The notes under the pieces were generated by a model, which made no database searches, was not told where the DNA came from, and saw only the letters and a list, made by a program, of their open reading frames with translations. A stretch of DNA of 64,000 nt from Thermomicrobium sp. (lineage in GTDB: Bacteria > Chloroflexota > Chloroflexia > Thermomicrobiales > Thermomicrobiaceae), in assembly GCA_025060175.1 (NCBI GenBank), contig JANXBE010000003.1:1-64000 (forward strand), given 5' to 3'. Within the stretch, counting starts at the first letter, position 1; the number at the start of each line of letters is the position of its first letter. Made by a program: the position numbers and the translations under genes. This document shows positions 16,398 through 25,113 of the stretch, piece after piece.

Positions 16398-17429
16398 GTG
16401 AAGATCGAGGCGAGGTCAGTGGCCACGACGCTGGGTAGGGCGCTCTGGCGCCGGTTCCTCCTCGGTTTGGCGCTCGGCGTCGGCGTGCTCGCAGCAGTCG
16501 CGGTCGTGGCCGATCTGCGTGCCGTCGTGCCGGTGTTGACAAGGTTCGCCTGGGAGCTCCTTCCGGTCGTGTTGCTGCTGACCGTGGGCAACTATGCGTG
16601 CCGGTTCCTGAAATGGGAACTGTATCTGCGCTGGGTGGGGGTGCGCAACTTTCGTCGTACCTGGAGCCTTGCTGTCTTCCTGGCGGGGTTCGCGATGTCG
16701 ATCACGCCGGGGAAGGTCGGTGAGTGGCTGAAGGCGTACCTCGTCGTCCGGCTCGGTGGTCGTTCCAGTGCGGTGCCGCTGGTCCCGGTGGTCGCAGCCG
16801 AGCGGCTGACGGACGGGATCGCGATGCTGATCCTCGGTCTGGTGAGTGCCTTCATCGGAGCGGGCTGGGGATGGCAACCACTCGCGCTCTTGGCGGCGAT
16901 CGTCCTGCTCGGGCTCTGGCTGGTTCAGGAGGAGCGGATCACGCGCCCGCTGCTGCGCCTGGCAGCGCGTACCCCGGGCATTCGAACGCGGGCCGGTGCG
17001 CTCGAGCACATGTACGACGCAGCGCGTGCGATCATTTCTTGGAGGCGGTTGCTCCTCGTCAGCAGCCTGAGCGTGTTCTCGTGGTCGCTCGAGTGCGTCG
17101 GCCTGTTCCTCATCTTGATCGGTCTCGATCTGCGTCCCACGTTAGAACTGCTCGCGGTGGCGACGTTCGTACTGTCCACCGCCTCGATTGCCGGTGCACT
17201 CTCGCTGCTGCCGGGGGGACTCGGTGCGGCCGAAGCTGGAATCGCTGGACTGTTGGTCGTCTTGGAGCCCGAGGTGACGACGCCGGTCGCGGCGACCGCC
17301 ACCGTGTTGATTCGGATCAGTACGCTCTGGTTCGGAGTGTTTCTCGGGGCGGTCGCCTTGCTCTGGCTCCAGCATCGGGTTCTGCGCGCAGACCGACGCG
17401 AGCCGGGACGCGTCGGAACTGCGCCCTAG
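16398..17429 (+). CDS. lysylphosphatidylglycerol synthase TM-domain / YbhN-AglD family membrane protein
   Basis: A 343-residue polytopic membrane protein with about eight hydrophobic segments. It matches the UPF0104 (YbhN/AglD, MprF flippase-domain) family through AMSITPGKVGEWLKAYLVVR and the late GALSLLPGGLGAAEAGIAGLL. Members flip lipids or assist glycosyl-lipid transport; no catalytic synthase domain is attached. The GTG at 16398 is preceded by AGGTGG. It is divergent from larE by 66 bp. The substrate is unknown, though the neighbouring GT2 gene makes a glycolipid-related role possible. Confidence 0.78.
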   Translation: MKIEARSVATTLGRALWRRFLLGLALGVGVLAAVAVVADLRAVVPVLTRFAWELLPVVLLLTVGNYACRFLKWELYLRWVGVRNFRRTWSLAVFLAGFAMSITPGKVGEWLKAYLVVRLGGRSSAVPLVPVVAAERLTDGIAMLILGLVSAFIGAGWGWQPLALLAAIVLLGLWLVQEERITRPLLRLAARTPGIRTRAGALEHMYDAARAIISWRRLLLVSSLSVFSWSLECVGLFLILIGLDLRPTLELLAVATFVLSTASIAGALSLLPGGLGAAEAGIAGLLVVLEPEVTTPVAATATVLIRISTLWFGVFLGAVALLWLQHRVLRADRREPGRVGTAP

Positions 17430-17488
17430 CGACCCATCGACCGCGCTGCCGGGTACGGAAGTCCAGCAGCCGCGGTCGCACGGAACGC

Positions 17489-19849
17489 TCAGTTGGTCTC
17501 GTCCTCGCCCAAGAACTGCTTGAGCCGATCCCCGATCCGATACTGACCCGGTGGTGACGTCGGGCGGGAGGCTTGGGGTCGTGGTGGGCGGCTGGGTCCG
17601 CGCTGCTCAGGTCGACGCGACGGTGGAGTGGAGGGGCGGTCGGAGCCGGTCGATGCTGGCGGTGGCTGCGGTGGCCGTTGCGCACCACGTCCGTCGGCCG
17701 GGCGGGGAGCACTCGCTTCAGCTGCCGCTTCGCGCTCGAGCAGCGCCTTTCGCGACAAGTTGATCTTGCCGTCCGGGCGGATGCCGATCACCATCACGTT
17801 GATCTCTTGACCGACCTTCAACACCTCTTCGACCGATCGGATACGGGTCGGAGCGATTTCCGAGATATGGAGGAAGCCGTCCTTACCAGGCAGGATTTCC
17901 ACGAAGGCGCCGGACGGGATGATCGTGACGACGCGGCCGTAGAAGATCTCGCCGACCTCGGGTATGCGAGTCAGGCGTTCGATCTCACGCACTGCGCGCC
18001 GCGCGCTGTCTTCATTCGCCGCGCTGATGAACACGGTCCCGTCTTCCTGAATGGAGATCTTGGTGCCGGTCTGCTCTTGAATGGACCGGATGACGCGGCC
18101 CCCTGGGCCGATAACCTCACCGATCTGCTCGGGCTTGATCTTGATGCGCAAGATGCGCGGTGCGTACGGTGACATCTCGGGACGCGGAGCGTCGATCACC
18201 TCACCCATCTTTTCCAGGATGTAGAGGCGACCGCGACGCGCTTGCTCCAAAGCCTCGCGCATGATCTGTGGGGTGATCCCCATGACCTTGATATCCATCT
18301 GGATCGCAGTGATGCCGTCCTGCGTTCCCGCCACCTTGAAGTCCATGTCACCGAGCGCATCCTCGATGCCCTGGATGTCGGTGAGAATGGTGTATTTGCC
18401 TGTCTCGGTGTCGGTCACCAGACCCATGGCGACGCCAGCGACCGGTTTGCGAATGGGCACGCCTGCGTCCATCAAGGCGAGGCTCGATCCACAAACGCTG
18501 GCCATCGACGTCGACCCGTTGGAACTCAGAACTTCCGAGACCAACCGCATCGTATAGGGAAAGTCCTCCTCGCTCGGCAGAACAGCGAGGAGCGCTCGTT
18601 CCGCCAGAGCTCCGTGGCCGATGTCGCGGCGACTCGGACCGCGGAGACGACGCACTTCCCCGGTACTGAACGGAGGGAAGTTGTAGTGGTGCATGTAGCG
18701 TTTCGTTTCCTCGATACCGAGCGTGTCGAGGAACTGCTCCTCCTCTTTGGTGCCGAGGGTACAGACCGTCAACACCTGGGTCTGCCCGCGGGTGAAGAGT
18801 GCCGAACCGTGCGGCCGTGGGAGGACGCCGACCTGGATCCAGATCTCCCGAATCTCGTCAGGCTTGCGCCCGTCGGGACGCTCGCCGTGCTCGAGGATCG
18901 CCCGCCGGACGAGTTCCTTGACGAGCGCGTCGAAAGCCTCGCCGATGTCCTTGGCGGTGGGCGCTCCGGCCGACGTTTCCTGGGCCGCCGTCTCCGTGGC
19001 TGCGAAGTGCGCGATCACCTGGTCGCGCAGCGCTGCCGTCTCCTGCACGCGAACGGTCTTGTCGGGGTTGAAGACAGCCTCGCGGAGCCGGTCGCCGAGG
19101 AACGCCAGGATCTGCTGTTTCAGTTCCACGTTCTCCGACGGGGGTTGGAACGGGCGCTTCGGCTTTCCAGCCAGCGCCTGCAGCTCGAGCTGAAGGGCGA
19201 CGATCCGCTTGATTTCCTCATGCGCGAGCACGACGGCTTCGATGAAGCGATCTTCCGTAATCTCGTCCGCTCGTCCTTCCACCATCAAGATGGCATCGGC
19301 GGTTCCTGCAATCACGATGTCCATGGAACTCTGCAGCAGCTGGTGACTCGTTGGGTTGACCACCAGCGCGCCGTCGAGTTCACCGATCCGCACGGCGCCG
19401 ATCGGCCCGTACCACGGGATATCGGACAGGGTGAGGGCTGCGGAGGCGCCGATGATCGACAGGATGTCTGGTTCGTTCTCCTGGTCTGCTGAGAGGACGG
19501 TCGAGATGACTTGGACTTCGTTCCGGTAGCCCTTGGGGAAGAGGGGACGGATGGGGCGATCGGTCAGGCGCGCGGCGAGGATCGCTGACTCCGAGGGTCG
19601 TCCTTCCCGTCGGAAGAAGCCCCCGGGAATCTTGCCGGCCGCGTACATCTTCTCTTCGTATTCGACCGTGAGCGGGAAAAAGTCGATCCCTTCGACGGGT
19701 TGCTTGGCGCCGACGACGGTGGTGAGCACCACCGTTTCCCCGTACCGGACCAGGACCGCGCCGTCCGCTTGCTCGGCGACGCGCCCCGTCTCGATGGTCA
19801 GGAGACGACCGGCGATCTCGATGGAGCGCTCGTGAATGATCGGTGGCAT
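17489..19849 (-). CDS. pnp: polyribonucleotide nucleotidyltransferase (PNPase)
   Basis: A 786-residue phosphorolytic 3'-5' exoribonuclease of the RNA degradosome type. In order it has RNase PH domain 1 (with FFRREGRPSE), a helical linker, catalytic RNase PH domain 2 (FSTGEVRRLRGPSRRDIGHG, SNGSTSMASVCG, MDIKVMGIT), a KH domain (IGEVIGPGGRVIRSIQEQTG) and an S1 domain (YGRVVTIIPSGAFVEI...GFLHISEI). A proline-rich tail of ~70 residues follows. The ATG at 19849 aligns with the usual family start; the frame is open 63 bases further upstream. It lies downstream of rpsO, the common rpsO-pnp order, with a large hairpin between. Confidence 0.95.
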   Translation of the reverse strand: MPPIIHERSIEIAGRLLTIETGRVAEQADGAVLVRYGETVVLTTVVGAKQPVEGIDFFPLTVEYEEKMYAAGKIPGGFFRREGRPSESAILAARLTDRPIRPLFPKGYRNEVQVISTVLSADQENEPDILSIIGASAALTLSDIPWYGPIGAVRIGELDGALVVNPTSHQLLQSSMDIVIAGTADAILMVEGRADEITEDRFIEAVVLAHEEIKRIVALQLELQALAGKPKRPFQPPSENVELKQQILAFLGDRLREAVFNPDKTVRVQETAALRDQVIAHFAATETAAQETSAGAPTAKDIGEAFDALVKELVRRAILEHGERPDGRKPDEIREIWIQVGVLPRPHGSALFTRGQTQVLTVCTLGTKEEEQFLDTLGIEETKRYMHHYNFPPFSTGEVRRLRGPSRRDIGHGALAERALLAVLPSEEDFPYTMRLVSEVLSSNGSTSMASVCGSSLALMDAGVPIRKPVAGVAMGLVTDTETGKYTILTDIQGIEDALGDMDFKVAGTQDGITAIQMDIKVMGITPQIMREALEQARRGRLYILEKMGEVIDAPRPEMSPYAPRILRIKIKPEQIGEVIGPGGRVIRSIQEQTGTKISIQEDGTVFISAANEDSARRAVREIERLTRIPEVGEIFYGRVVTIIPSGAFVEILPGKDGFLHISEIAPTRIRSVEEVLKVGQEINVMVIGIRPDGKINLSRKALLEREAAAEASAPRPADGRGAQRPPQPPPASTGSDRPSTPPSRRPEQRGPSRPPRPQASRPTSPPGQYRIGDRLKQFLGEDETN

Positions 19850-19913
19850 GGCTCCGTTACTCCTCCGTTTCTCTGACGTGTACCATGGGTTATCGACCGA
19901 GGAGCACAGCACG

Positions 19914-19945
19914 AGATGGCCCAGGGGAGGATCCCTGGGCCATCT
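19914..19945 (-). promoter_or_regulatory. perfect 13-bp hairpin in the rpsO-pnp intergenic region
   Basis: AGATGGCCCAGGG (19914-19926) and CCCTGGGCCATCT (19933-19945) form an uninterrupted 13-bp stem with a 6-base loop, 65 bases upstream of pnp and 87 bases downstream of rpsO. No T-tract follows on either strand. In enterobacteria a double-stranded leader at this place is cut by RNase III and mediates pnp autoregulation; a similar processing or partial-termination role is inferred here. Confidence 0.55.
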
Positions 19946-20032
19946 TCCGCGCGGAGGCGCGACTGCAACTGCGCATGATGGACGACCCAGTGCGTCATGG
20001 ACGCACCGGGATCGTGGTGCTCGACACCGCGA

Positions 20033-20302
20033 TTATCCGCGGAGTCCGAGTCGTTCGATGAGTGCCTGGTATCGTTGGGCATCGGTCCGCTTCAGATACC
20101 GCAGCAGCCTCCGCCGCTGCCCGACGAGCTTCATGAGACCACGACGGGAATGATAATCGTGCTTATGCTCACGCAGATGATCGGTGAGAAGATTGATACG
20201 CTCGGTCAACAGTGCCACCTGCACCTCGGTGGATCCGGTGTCCTGCGGATGCTGACGAAACTGTTCGACGATCGCTGCCTTCTGCGCCTTGTACAAAGCC
20301 AT
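20033..20302 (-). CDS. rpsO: ribosomal protein S15
   Basis: An 89-residue small-subunit protein binding the 16S rRNA three-way junction. The signature runs [49 protein letters not shown] (positions 22-70), all typical. I start at ATG 20302 ([11 protein letters not shown]), which aligns with other S15 proteins. An in-frame ATG four codons upstream has GGGGG directly against it, so either could be used. It is transcribed toward pnp. Confidence 0.95.
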   Translation of the reverse strand: MALYKAQKAAIVEQFRQHPQDTGSTEVQVALLTERINLLTDHLREHKHDYHSRRGLMKLVGQRRRLLRYLKRTDAQRYQALIERLGLRG

Positions 20303-20361
20303 CGCTTTGCGCATCCCCCGATCGCTGTGCGCTCGCTGCGCCGCTCTTCTACATCACCAGC

Positions 20362-20370
20362 AGTATAGCA
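20362..20370 (-). promoter_or_regulatory. extended -10 promoter of rpsO-pnp
   Basis: On the minus strand TGCTATACT gives a TGN-extended -10 (hexamer 20362-20367). No -35 hexamer is visible 16-18 bp upstream. The start would fall near 20355, leaving about 50 bases of leader before rpsO. Confidence 0.5.
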
Positions 20371-20394
20371 AAGCCTGACGATCGCGCGAGACTT

Positions 20395-20428
20395 GCCGAC
20401 ACGCTCCAGGGATCCGGAGCGTGTCGGC
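20395..20428 (-). terminator. 13-bp hairpin after ilvC
   Basis: GCCGACACGCTCC (20395-20407) pairs perfectly with GGAGCGTGTCGGC (20416-20428) around an 8-base loop, starting 16 bases after the ilvC stop. It is the likely end of the ilvBNC transcript, but no T-run follows (AAGTCTCG). Confidence 0.6.
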
Positions 20429-20444
20429 CCGCGTTCCTCGGGGT

Positions 20445-21452
20445 TCACGAAGGAATCTGGCGCTGCTTCAGCCACGGCATCATCGCACGCAGCCGCTCTC
20501 CCACTTCCTCGATCGGGTGACGCAGATGCTCTTCCCGGAGTCGGTAGAAGTTCGGGCGTCCAGCCTCGTTCTCTGCGATCCACTGCTGCGCGAAGCGCCC
20601 AGTTTGGATATCTTGGAGGATCTGATGCATCGTTTCGCGCACGTGGTCATCGATGATTTTCGGACCACTGACATAATCACCGTACTCAGCCGTATCGCTC
20701 ACCGAGTACCGCATGAACTTCAATCCACCTTCGTAGATGAGGTCGACGATCAACTTGAGTTCGTTGAGCACTTCGAAGTACGCGATTTCCGGTTGATACC
20801 CGGCTTCGACCAGCGTTTCGAAGCCCGCTTGAATGAGGTGGCTGACACCTCCGCAGAGGACTGCTTGCTCGCCGAACAGATCGGTCTCTGTTTCTTCTTT
20901 GAACGTCGTCTCGATGACCCCGGCCTTCGTGCAACCCAACGCCTTGGCGTAGGCGAGCGCGATCTGCTTGGCGTGGCCGCTGGCATCCTGGTGCACAGCG
21001 AGGAGTGCTGGCACCCCGATGCCTTGCACGTACAGCTCGCGCAGGATGTGACCAGGACTCTTCGGCGCGACCATCGCGACGTCGACATCGGCGGGCGGAA
21101 CGATGCGGCCGTAGTGGATATTGAAGCCGTGGGCGAACAGCAGCAGTTTGCCCGGTCGCAGCTCCGGCGCCACGCTCTCTTCGTAGACACCCTTTTGCAC
21201 GTGGTCCGGCATCAGCATGGAGATGATGTCTCCCCGCTGAGCCGCTTCCCGCGGCGTGAGCACCTCGAAGCCGTCGGCCGTCGCCCGGTCTCGGCTGCGA
21301 CTCTCCTCGTGGAGACCGACGACTACCCGGATGCCACTGTCACGAAGATTCTGCGCATGGGCGTGCCCTTGGCTCCCATAGCCGAGTATCGCCACCGTTT
21401 TCCCAGCGAGATGTTGGAGATCTGCGTCAGCATCGTAGTAGATCGTCGCCAT
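20445..21452 (-). CDS. ilvC: ketol-acid reductoisomerase
   Basis: A 335-residue class I (short) enzyme converting acetolactate or acetohydroxybutyrate to dihydroxy acids with NAD(P)H and Mg2+. Visible are the Rossmann loop [35 protein letters not shown], the metal-binding stretch [24 protein letters not shown], and the C-terminal [17 protein letters not shown]. The cofactor loop reads [14 protein letters not shown]; both Ser are kept but the usual first Arg is His, so NADH/NADPH preference is uncertain. The ATG at 21452 gives the standard start. It is third in ilvB-ilvN-ilvC, 45 bp after ilvN. Confidence 0.95.
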   Translation of the reverse strand: MATIYYDADADLQHLAGKTVAILGYGSQGHAHAQNLRDSGIRVVVGLHEESRSRDRATADGFEVLTPREAAQRGDIISMLMPDHVQKGVYEESVAPELRPGKLLLFAHGFNIHYGRIVPPADVDVAMVAPKSPGHILRELYVQGIGVPALLAVHQDASGHAKQIALAYAKALGCTKAGVIETTFKEETETDLFGEQAVLCGGVSHLIQAGFETLVEAGYQPEIAYFEVLNELKLIVDLIYEGGLKFMRYSVSDTAEYGDYVSGPKIIDDHVRETMHQILQDIQTGRFAQQWIAENEAGRPNFYRLREEHLRHPIEEVGERLRAMMPWLKQRQIPS

Positions 21453-21497
21453 CGGTCGTGATACCCTCCGCTCAGACCCCTTCCGCACACGCGTGCG

Positions 21498-22025
21498 TCA
21501 TGCTACAACTGGCTGCGGCACGACGGCAACGGCCCGCGTTCCGCGTGCCATGGCGATCACCCCGGAGCGCGCGAGTTCCTTGATTCCGTACGAGCGAACC
21601 ATCGTGATGAGCGAATCGATCTTTTCCGGCGGCCCGGTGACCTCGATGATCAAGGAGTCCGGCGTGGCGTCGACGATCCGTGCTTGGTAGACGTCGGTCA
21701 CCAACCGCATGATGTCGCTGCGGTTGCGATCGGTAGCCGTCACCTTCACCAGGGCCAGTTCACGCTGCACGAGATTCTCGTCCGTCACGTCGGTGATCTT
21801 GATCACCTCGAGGATCTTGTAGAGCTGCTTGACCAACTGCTCGATCTTTCGGTCATCTCCTTGCGCGACCAACGTGATACGCGAGAGGCCGGGTGTCTCC
21901 GAGTGGCCCACCGCGATGGAGTCGATGTTGAAGCCTCGCTGTCGGAACAAACTGACGATCCGGTTCATGACACCCGGCTTGTCTTCGACCAGCACGACCA
22001 GTGTATGGCTGCGCACGCTCACCAT
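21498..22025 (-). CDS. ilvN: acetolactate synthase small (regulatory) subunit
   Basis: A 175-residue regulatory subunit that activates IlvB and confers valine feedback inhibition. The N-terminal ACT domain reads HTLVVLVEDKPGVMNRIVSLF, then RGFNIDSIAVG and SRITLVAQGD; the C-terminal half carries RELALVKVTA and IIEVTGPPEKIDSLI. Length and layout match the long IlvH/IlvN form with two domains. Its ATG overlaps the ilvB stop by 7 bp (ATGGTGA), so the two subunits are translationally coupled. Confidence 0.95.
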   Translation of the reverse strand: MVSVRSHTLVVLVEDKPGVMNRIVSLFRQRGFNIDSIAVGHSETPGLSRITLVAQGDDRKIEQLVKQLYKILEVIKITDVTDENLVQRELALVKVTATDRNRSDIMRLVTDVYQARIVDATPDSLIIEVTGPPEKIDSLITMVRSYGIKELARSGVIAMARGTRAVAVVPQPVVA

Positions 22026-23755
22026 TCCCCCTCGATCCGATAGTCGTCGATCATGTCGCGGAACGTTCCCCCGGACGGGATCATCGGGAACACGTTCTCC
22101 TCTTGATTGACGACGAATTCGATCAATGCAGGGCCGCGAAACGAACGGGCCCAGGCGATCGCGTCGTCCACCTCACCCGGTCGCGTCACGCGCCTCGCCG
22201 CCATCCGGTATGCCTGTCCGAGCAGCACGTAGTCCGGGCTGGAGATCGGCGTCTCCGAATAGTTGCGATTGTGGAAGAGTTGTTGCCACTGTCGCACCAT
22301 TCCGAGGTAGCCGTTATTGATGATCGCCACTTTCACGTTGAGCTGCTCGTCGACGATGGTGGCGAATTCGTTCAAGGTCATCTGCACGCCCCCATCGCCG
22401 ACCACGGCCCAGACCTCTGCCTCCGGTCGACCGACCGCAGCCCCCATGGCGGAGGGAACGCCGTACCCCATCGCGCCGAGGCCACCGGAGCTGAGCCACT
22501 GCTTCGGGATATCGCACTTGTACAGTTGCGCCGTCCACATTTGATGTTGGCCGACGTCCGTCGTCACGATCGCCTTGCCCTCGGTCAGCGCGTGCAGACG
22601 GGCGATCACGTACTGCGGCTGGAGCACCCCGTTCGGTCCCGAGGGCTCGGTGCGGATCGGACGGTACCAGCTGCGGATCATGCTCAACCAGTCCTCATGC
22701 TCCAGCGGTTCGAGTTCCTCGAGGAGGAGGCGCAACGCTTCGCGGGCGTCGCCAACGACGGGCACCTCCGTCTTCAGCACTTTCCCGATCTCGGCTGGAT
22801 CGATGTCGATGTGGATGATCTTCGCGTTCGGAGCGAACTCGCTCGGGCGTCCAGTGACGCGGTCGTCGAAGCGCATACCGATCCCGATGATCAGGTCGGC
22901 CTCATGGATGGCACGATTGGCATGCGCGTGCCCGTGCATCCCGACCATCCCGAGACAGAGCGGATGGGATGCCGGAAAACCGCTGATGCCGAGGAGTGTC
23001 AGGCCCACCGGAATCTGGGTGCGCTCAGCGAAGCGGACCAGTTCCTCGGTCGCCCCACTGATGATGATGCCGTGTCCAGCGAGCACGAGCGGTCGCTTCG
23101 CTTGCCGAATCAGCTCAGCAGCACGGCGGATCTGCCGCCGGTGAGGGACGATGGTCGGCCGGTAGCCGGGTAACTGGAGTTCCTGGCGTGGGGCCAAGAA
23201 CCCTTTCGCCAGCTGCACGTCCTTGGGGATGTCGATCAGGACAGGACCAGGACGACCGGAACGTGCCAGGTAGAACGCCTTCTGGATCGCCGGCCCGATC
23301 TCATCCACGCTCCTGATCACCATGTTGTACTTGGTGATCGGAAGTGTGATGCCCGTGATGTCGGTCTCCTGGAACGCGTCCATGCCGATCACCGTCTGTG
23401 GGACTTGACCGGTGATCGCGACGATCGGAATCGAGTCCATCATCGCGTTCGCGATGCCCGTGACCAGATTGGTCGCTCCAGGCCCGGAGGTCGCCATGCA
23501 CACGCCGACTTTGCCAGTAGCCCTGGCATATCCGTCCGCAGCGAATGCTGCGGACTGCTCGTGTCGAACCAGAATGTGGTGGACAGGATAGTACGGGAGA
23601 GCGTCATACACTGGCAGGATCGCCCCGCCAGGGTATCCAAAGATGACTTCCACGCCCTCACGGACCAGCGCCTGCATGACCAAGTGTGCACCCAACTGGG
23701 GTTCGCGTTGCGACTCTTCCTGGACTTGCGGTCTGTCGCGCGTTTCGATCGCCAT
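22019..23755 (-). CDS. ilvB: acetolactate synthase large (catalytic) subunit
   Basis: A 578-residue thiamine-diphosphate enzyme condensing pyruvate with pyruvate or 2-ketobutyrate, the first step of branched-chain amino acid synthesis. Visible are the ThDP-activating Glu in HILVRHEQSAAFAADGYARA, SGPGATNLVTGIANA, the FAD-region motifs, and the C-terminal ThDP/Mg site GDGGVQMTLNEFATIV...AIINN. Start ATG 23755 has a strong AGGAAGGAGG site nine bases upstream. It is first in the operon, preceded by a leader peptide and competing hairpins (see 23793-24070). Confidence 0.96.
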   Translation of the reverse strand: MAIETRDRPQVQEESQREPQLGAHLVMQALVREGVEVIFGYPGGAILPVYDALPYYPVHHILVRHEQSAAFAADGYARATGKVGVCMATSGPGATNLVTGIANAMMDSIPIVAITGQVPQTVIGMDAFQETDITGITLPITKYNMVIRSVDEIGPAIQKAFYLARSGRPGPVLIDIPKDVQLAKGFLAPRQELQLPGYRPTIVPHRRQIRRAAELIRQAKRPLVLAGHGIIISGATEELVRFAERTQIPVGLTLLGISGFPASHPLCLGMVGMHGHAHANRAIHEADLIIGIGMRFDDRVTGRPSEFAPNAKIIHIDIDPAEIGKVLKTEVPVVGDAREALRLLLEELEPLEHEDWLSMIRSWYRPIRTEPSGPNGVLQPQYVIARLHALTEGKAIVTTDVGQHQMWTAQLYKCDIPKQWLSSGGLGAMGYGVPSAMGAAVGRPEAEVWAVVGDGGVQMTLNEFATIVDEQLNVKVAIINNGYLGMVRQWQQLFHNRNYSETPISSPDYVLLGQAYRMAARRVTRPGEVDDAIAWARSFRGPALIEFVVNQEENVFPMIPSGGTFRDMIDDYRIEGEW

Positions 23756-23792
23756 CGACTCGTCCTCCTTCCTTCAGGTATCGAACAGACGA

Positions 23793-23868
23793 CGAGCCTC
23801 CCGCTCGGGGAGGCTCGCGCTGCGCTCTGTCGTCACTCTCCGTGCTGTACGCGCCCGCTCAGCCTCCC
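23793..23868 (-). promoter_or_regulatory. ilvBNC attenuator: competing antiterminator and terminator hairpins
   Basis: In the transcript the 8-mer GGGAGGCT occurs twice: over the last codons and stop of the leader peptide (23861-23868) and in the hairpin 3' arm (23795-23802). Both copies are complementary to one AGCCTCCC at 23808-23815. The downstream pairing makes a 10-bp stem (23793-23802 with 23808-23817, 5-base loop); the upstream pairing is 8 bp and excludes it. A ribosome stalled at the Leu/Val/Ile codons leaves the first copy free (antitermination); one reaching the stop covers it (termination). The tract after the stem is only moderately U-rich (UCGUCUGUUCG). Mechanism inferred from sequence. 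Confidence 0.7.
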
Positions 23869-24008
23869 GTTGACGGCCGGCCTACCGGAATGAGGACCGC
23901 TACGACGAGGCTGACGAGGCGATGCTGGCCCGACGGATGCGCGGTGACGATCCGCACCGCTCGGCCGCTCCGTGGTCCGCGATCGTCTTTTCCGTGCGCG
24001 ACACCCAT
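23859..24008 (-). CDS. ilvBNC leader peptide
   Basis: A 49-codon reading frame starting 27 bases after the predicted transcription start and ending about 100 bases before ilvB. Codons 31-42 read LVSLVVAVLIPV, nine of twelve being Leu, Val or Ile, the three products of the downstream pathway (23883-23918). The TGA lies within the first arm of the antiterminator. GGGGGA stands four bases before the ATG at 24008; an in-frame GTG at codon 18 is an alternative start. The peptide resembles no protein, as expected for a sensor whose translation, not product, matters. Confidence 0.65.
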   Translation of the reverse strand: MGVAHGKDDRGPRSGRAVRIVTAHPSGQHRLVSLVVAVLIPVGRPSTGG

Positions 24009-24041
24009 CGAGTCCCCCGCGGCATTCGATATCCTAAGCGC

Positions 24042-24070
24042 AGCGTAGCAGAAGCCATGCCTGCTGTCAA
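24042..24070 (-). promoter_or_regulatory. promoter of ilvBNC
   Basis: Consensus TTGACA (24065-24070), a 17-bp spacer, and TACGCT (24042-24047) on the minus strand. The start near 24035 precedes the leader-peptide ATG by about 27 bases. Confidence 0.75.
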
Positions 24071-24145
24071 GGATCCGCCGTGTGGCCACATGGAGAGCGC
24101 TCGGTCGGTCGCGGGTCGGTCGCTGGGCGGGTTGCCTAGGAGGCT

Positions 24146-24754
24146 TCAGAGCATTCGTCCTGGCTGGCGGCGCGCGGCGTGGCGAAAGACCTCGGCGTCC
24201 CGGCGAGCCAGCCGGGCGATGTCGCGTGTCAACGCCTCGACGCGATCGAGAACGTGCCCGAGATACTCCGTGGGTGGCAGCTCCTCGAAACCGAGCGTCG
24301 GGTCCATCGGATCGCGCCAGATCGCTGCGGAACCAGTCTCCGCATCGATCTGCAGCAACGGCGCGAACGCGCTCGCATGCTCCTTCCGATCGAGCCACCA
24401 GAGCCATCCGGTGCGGGGTCGAAGGGATTCCTCCAGGAGGTTCACAATCGCGCTGTCCACTGCGACGGCCACGAACCGGGCGCGGAGGTTGCGCCAACTG
24501 ACACGGTCGGCTGGAAGCGGCTGCGGAAGAAGGAGGTTGAAGCCGTGCAGGGCAGCCGTCAGCGCCTTGAGAAGCTGGTCGACGACCGCCGCAGCCGCGG
24601 CCTCGGCAAGAGCCGGTCGGTGGGCACGGAGCGATTCGCGTAGGATCGTCAACTGCTCCCGGGCGCCGGACAGACGTAGGAGAATCTGGTTCTCGGTGGG
24701 AAGCTTCGCCAGTCCCGGATCGTCCATTCCAGTCCACGCTTTCACCACGCACAT
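24146..24754 (-). CDS. hypothetical protein
   Basis: A 202-residue protein I do not recognise. It looks mostly alpha-helical, with Leu/Ala/Arg-rich stretches (ENQILLRLSGAREQLTILRESL; AAAAVVDQLLKALTAALHGFNLL) and a Trp-rich middle (TGWLWWLDRKEHASAF). There is no signal peptide or membrane segment, and the C-terminus is basic. The ATG at 24754 is preceded by GGTGAT; a second ATG nine codons on is possible, and the frame continues further upstream without a ribosome site. It lies upstream of, and on the same strand as, ilvBNC, and is divergent from the response regulator. Confidence 0.55.
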   Translation of the reverse strand: MCVVKAWTGMDDPGLAKLPTENQILLRLSGAREQLTILRESLRAHRPALAEAAAAAVVDQLLKALTAALHGFNLLLPQPLPADRVSWRNLRARFVAVAVDSAIVNLLEESLRPRTGWLWWLDRKEHASAFAPLLQIDAETGSAAIWRDPMDPTLGFEELPPTEYLGHVLDRVEALTRDIARLARRDAEVFRHAARRQPGRML

Positions 24755-25010
24755 GAGTATCACCGACGGTCGCCGCGCTGAGCAAGGGTCCACCGCCTCG
24801 CTGATGGTCCATGCCAGCGCTCTCCCGACCCCACGAAGGCTCCTTGGAAGTACGGCAGTGTCCTGGGGCATGACCCATGCGTGCCGGACCACCGGGGTCG
24901 ACCGACGCGTGTCGGAAAGACAGGATGCTCGTCAGCACTGGGGAAGCAGGGGGCCCAGTGTCGCTTCAGCGGTTCCGGACGGCGTGGTGCCACCCGCCCC
25001 GGGGACGCTC

Positions 25011-25040
25011 TTGACTCTCCGCGTCTGTGCTCTCTAGGAT
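25011..25040 (+). promoter_or_regulatory. promoter of the response regulator gene
   Basis: TTGACT (25011-25016), an 18-bp spacer and TAGGAT (25035-25040). The start near 25047 leaves a 67-base leader before the ATG at 25114. Confidence 0.6.
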
Positions 25041-25113
25041 GGAGCGTGCTGGGAGACCGGTCAACCACGTTCGAGCCGTCGTGCCAGTGATCGGGGACGG
25101 TGAGGGTACCACT

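Noticed and set aside
23756-24070. T-box riboswitch upstream of ilvB
   Set aside because: No AGGGTGGNACCGCG-type motif or specifier stem exists in the leader; the leader-peptide attenuator explains the region better. proS and pheS leaders were examined too, with the same negative result.
24179-24643. A 154-codon plus-strand frame opposite the hypothetical gene at 24146-24754
   Set aside because: It is the mirror of the minus-strand gene; the minus frame has a start with GGTGAT and a more protein-like helical composition.
23859-24938. A 359-codon minus-strand frame covering the ilv leader
   Set aside because: The upstream two thirds overlap the hypothetical gene at 24146-24754 in another phase; only the last 49 codons fit the promoter position and attenuator, so only they were kept.
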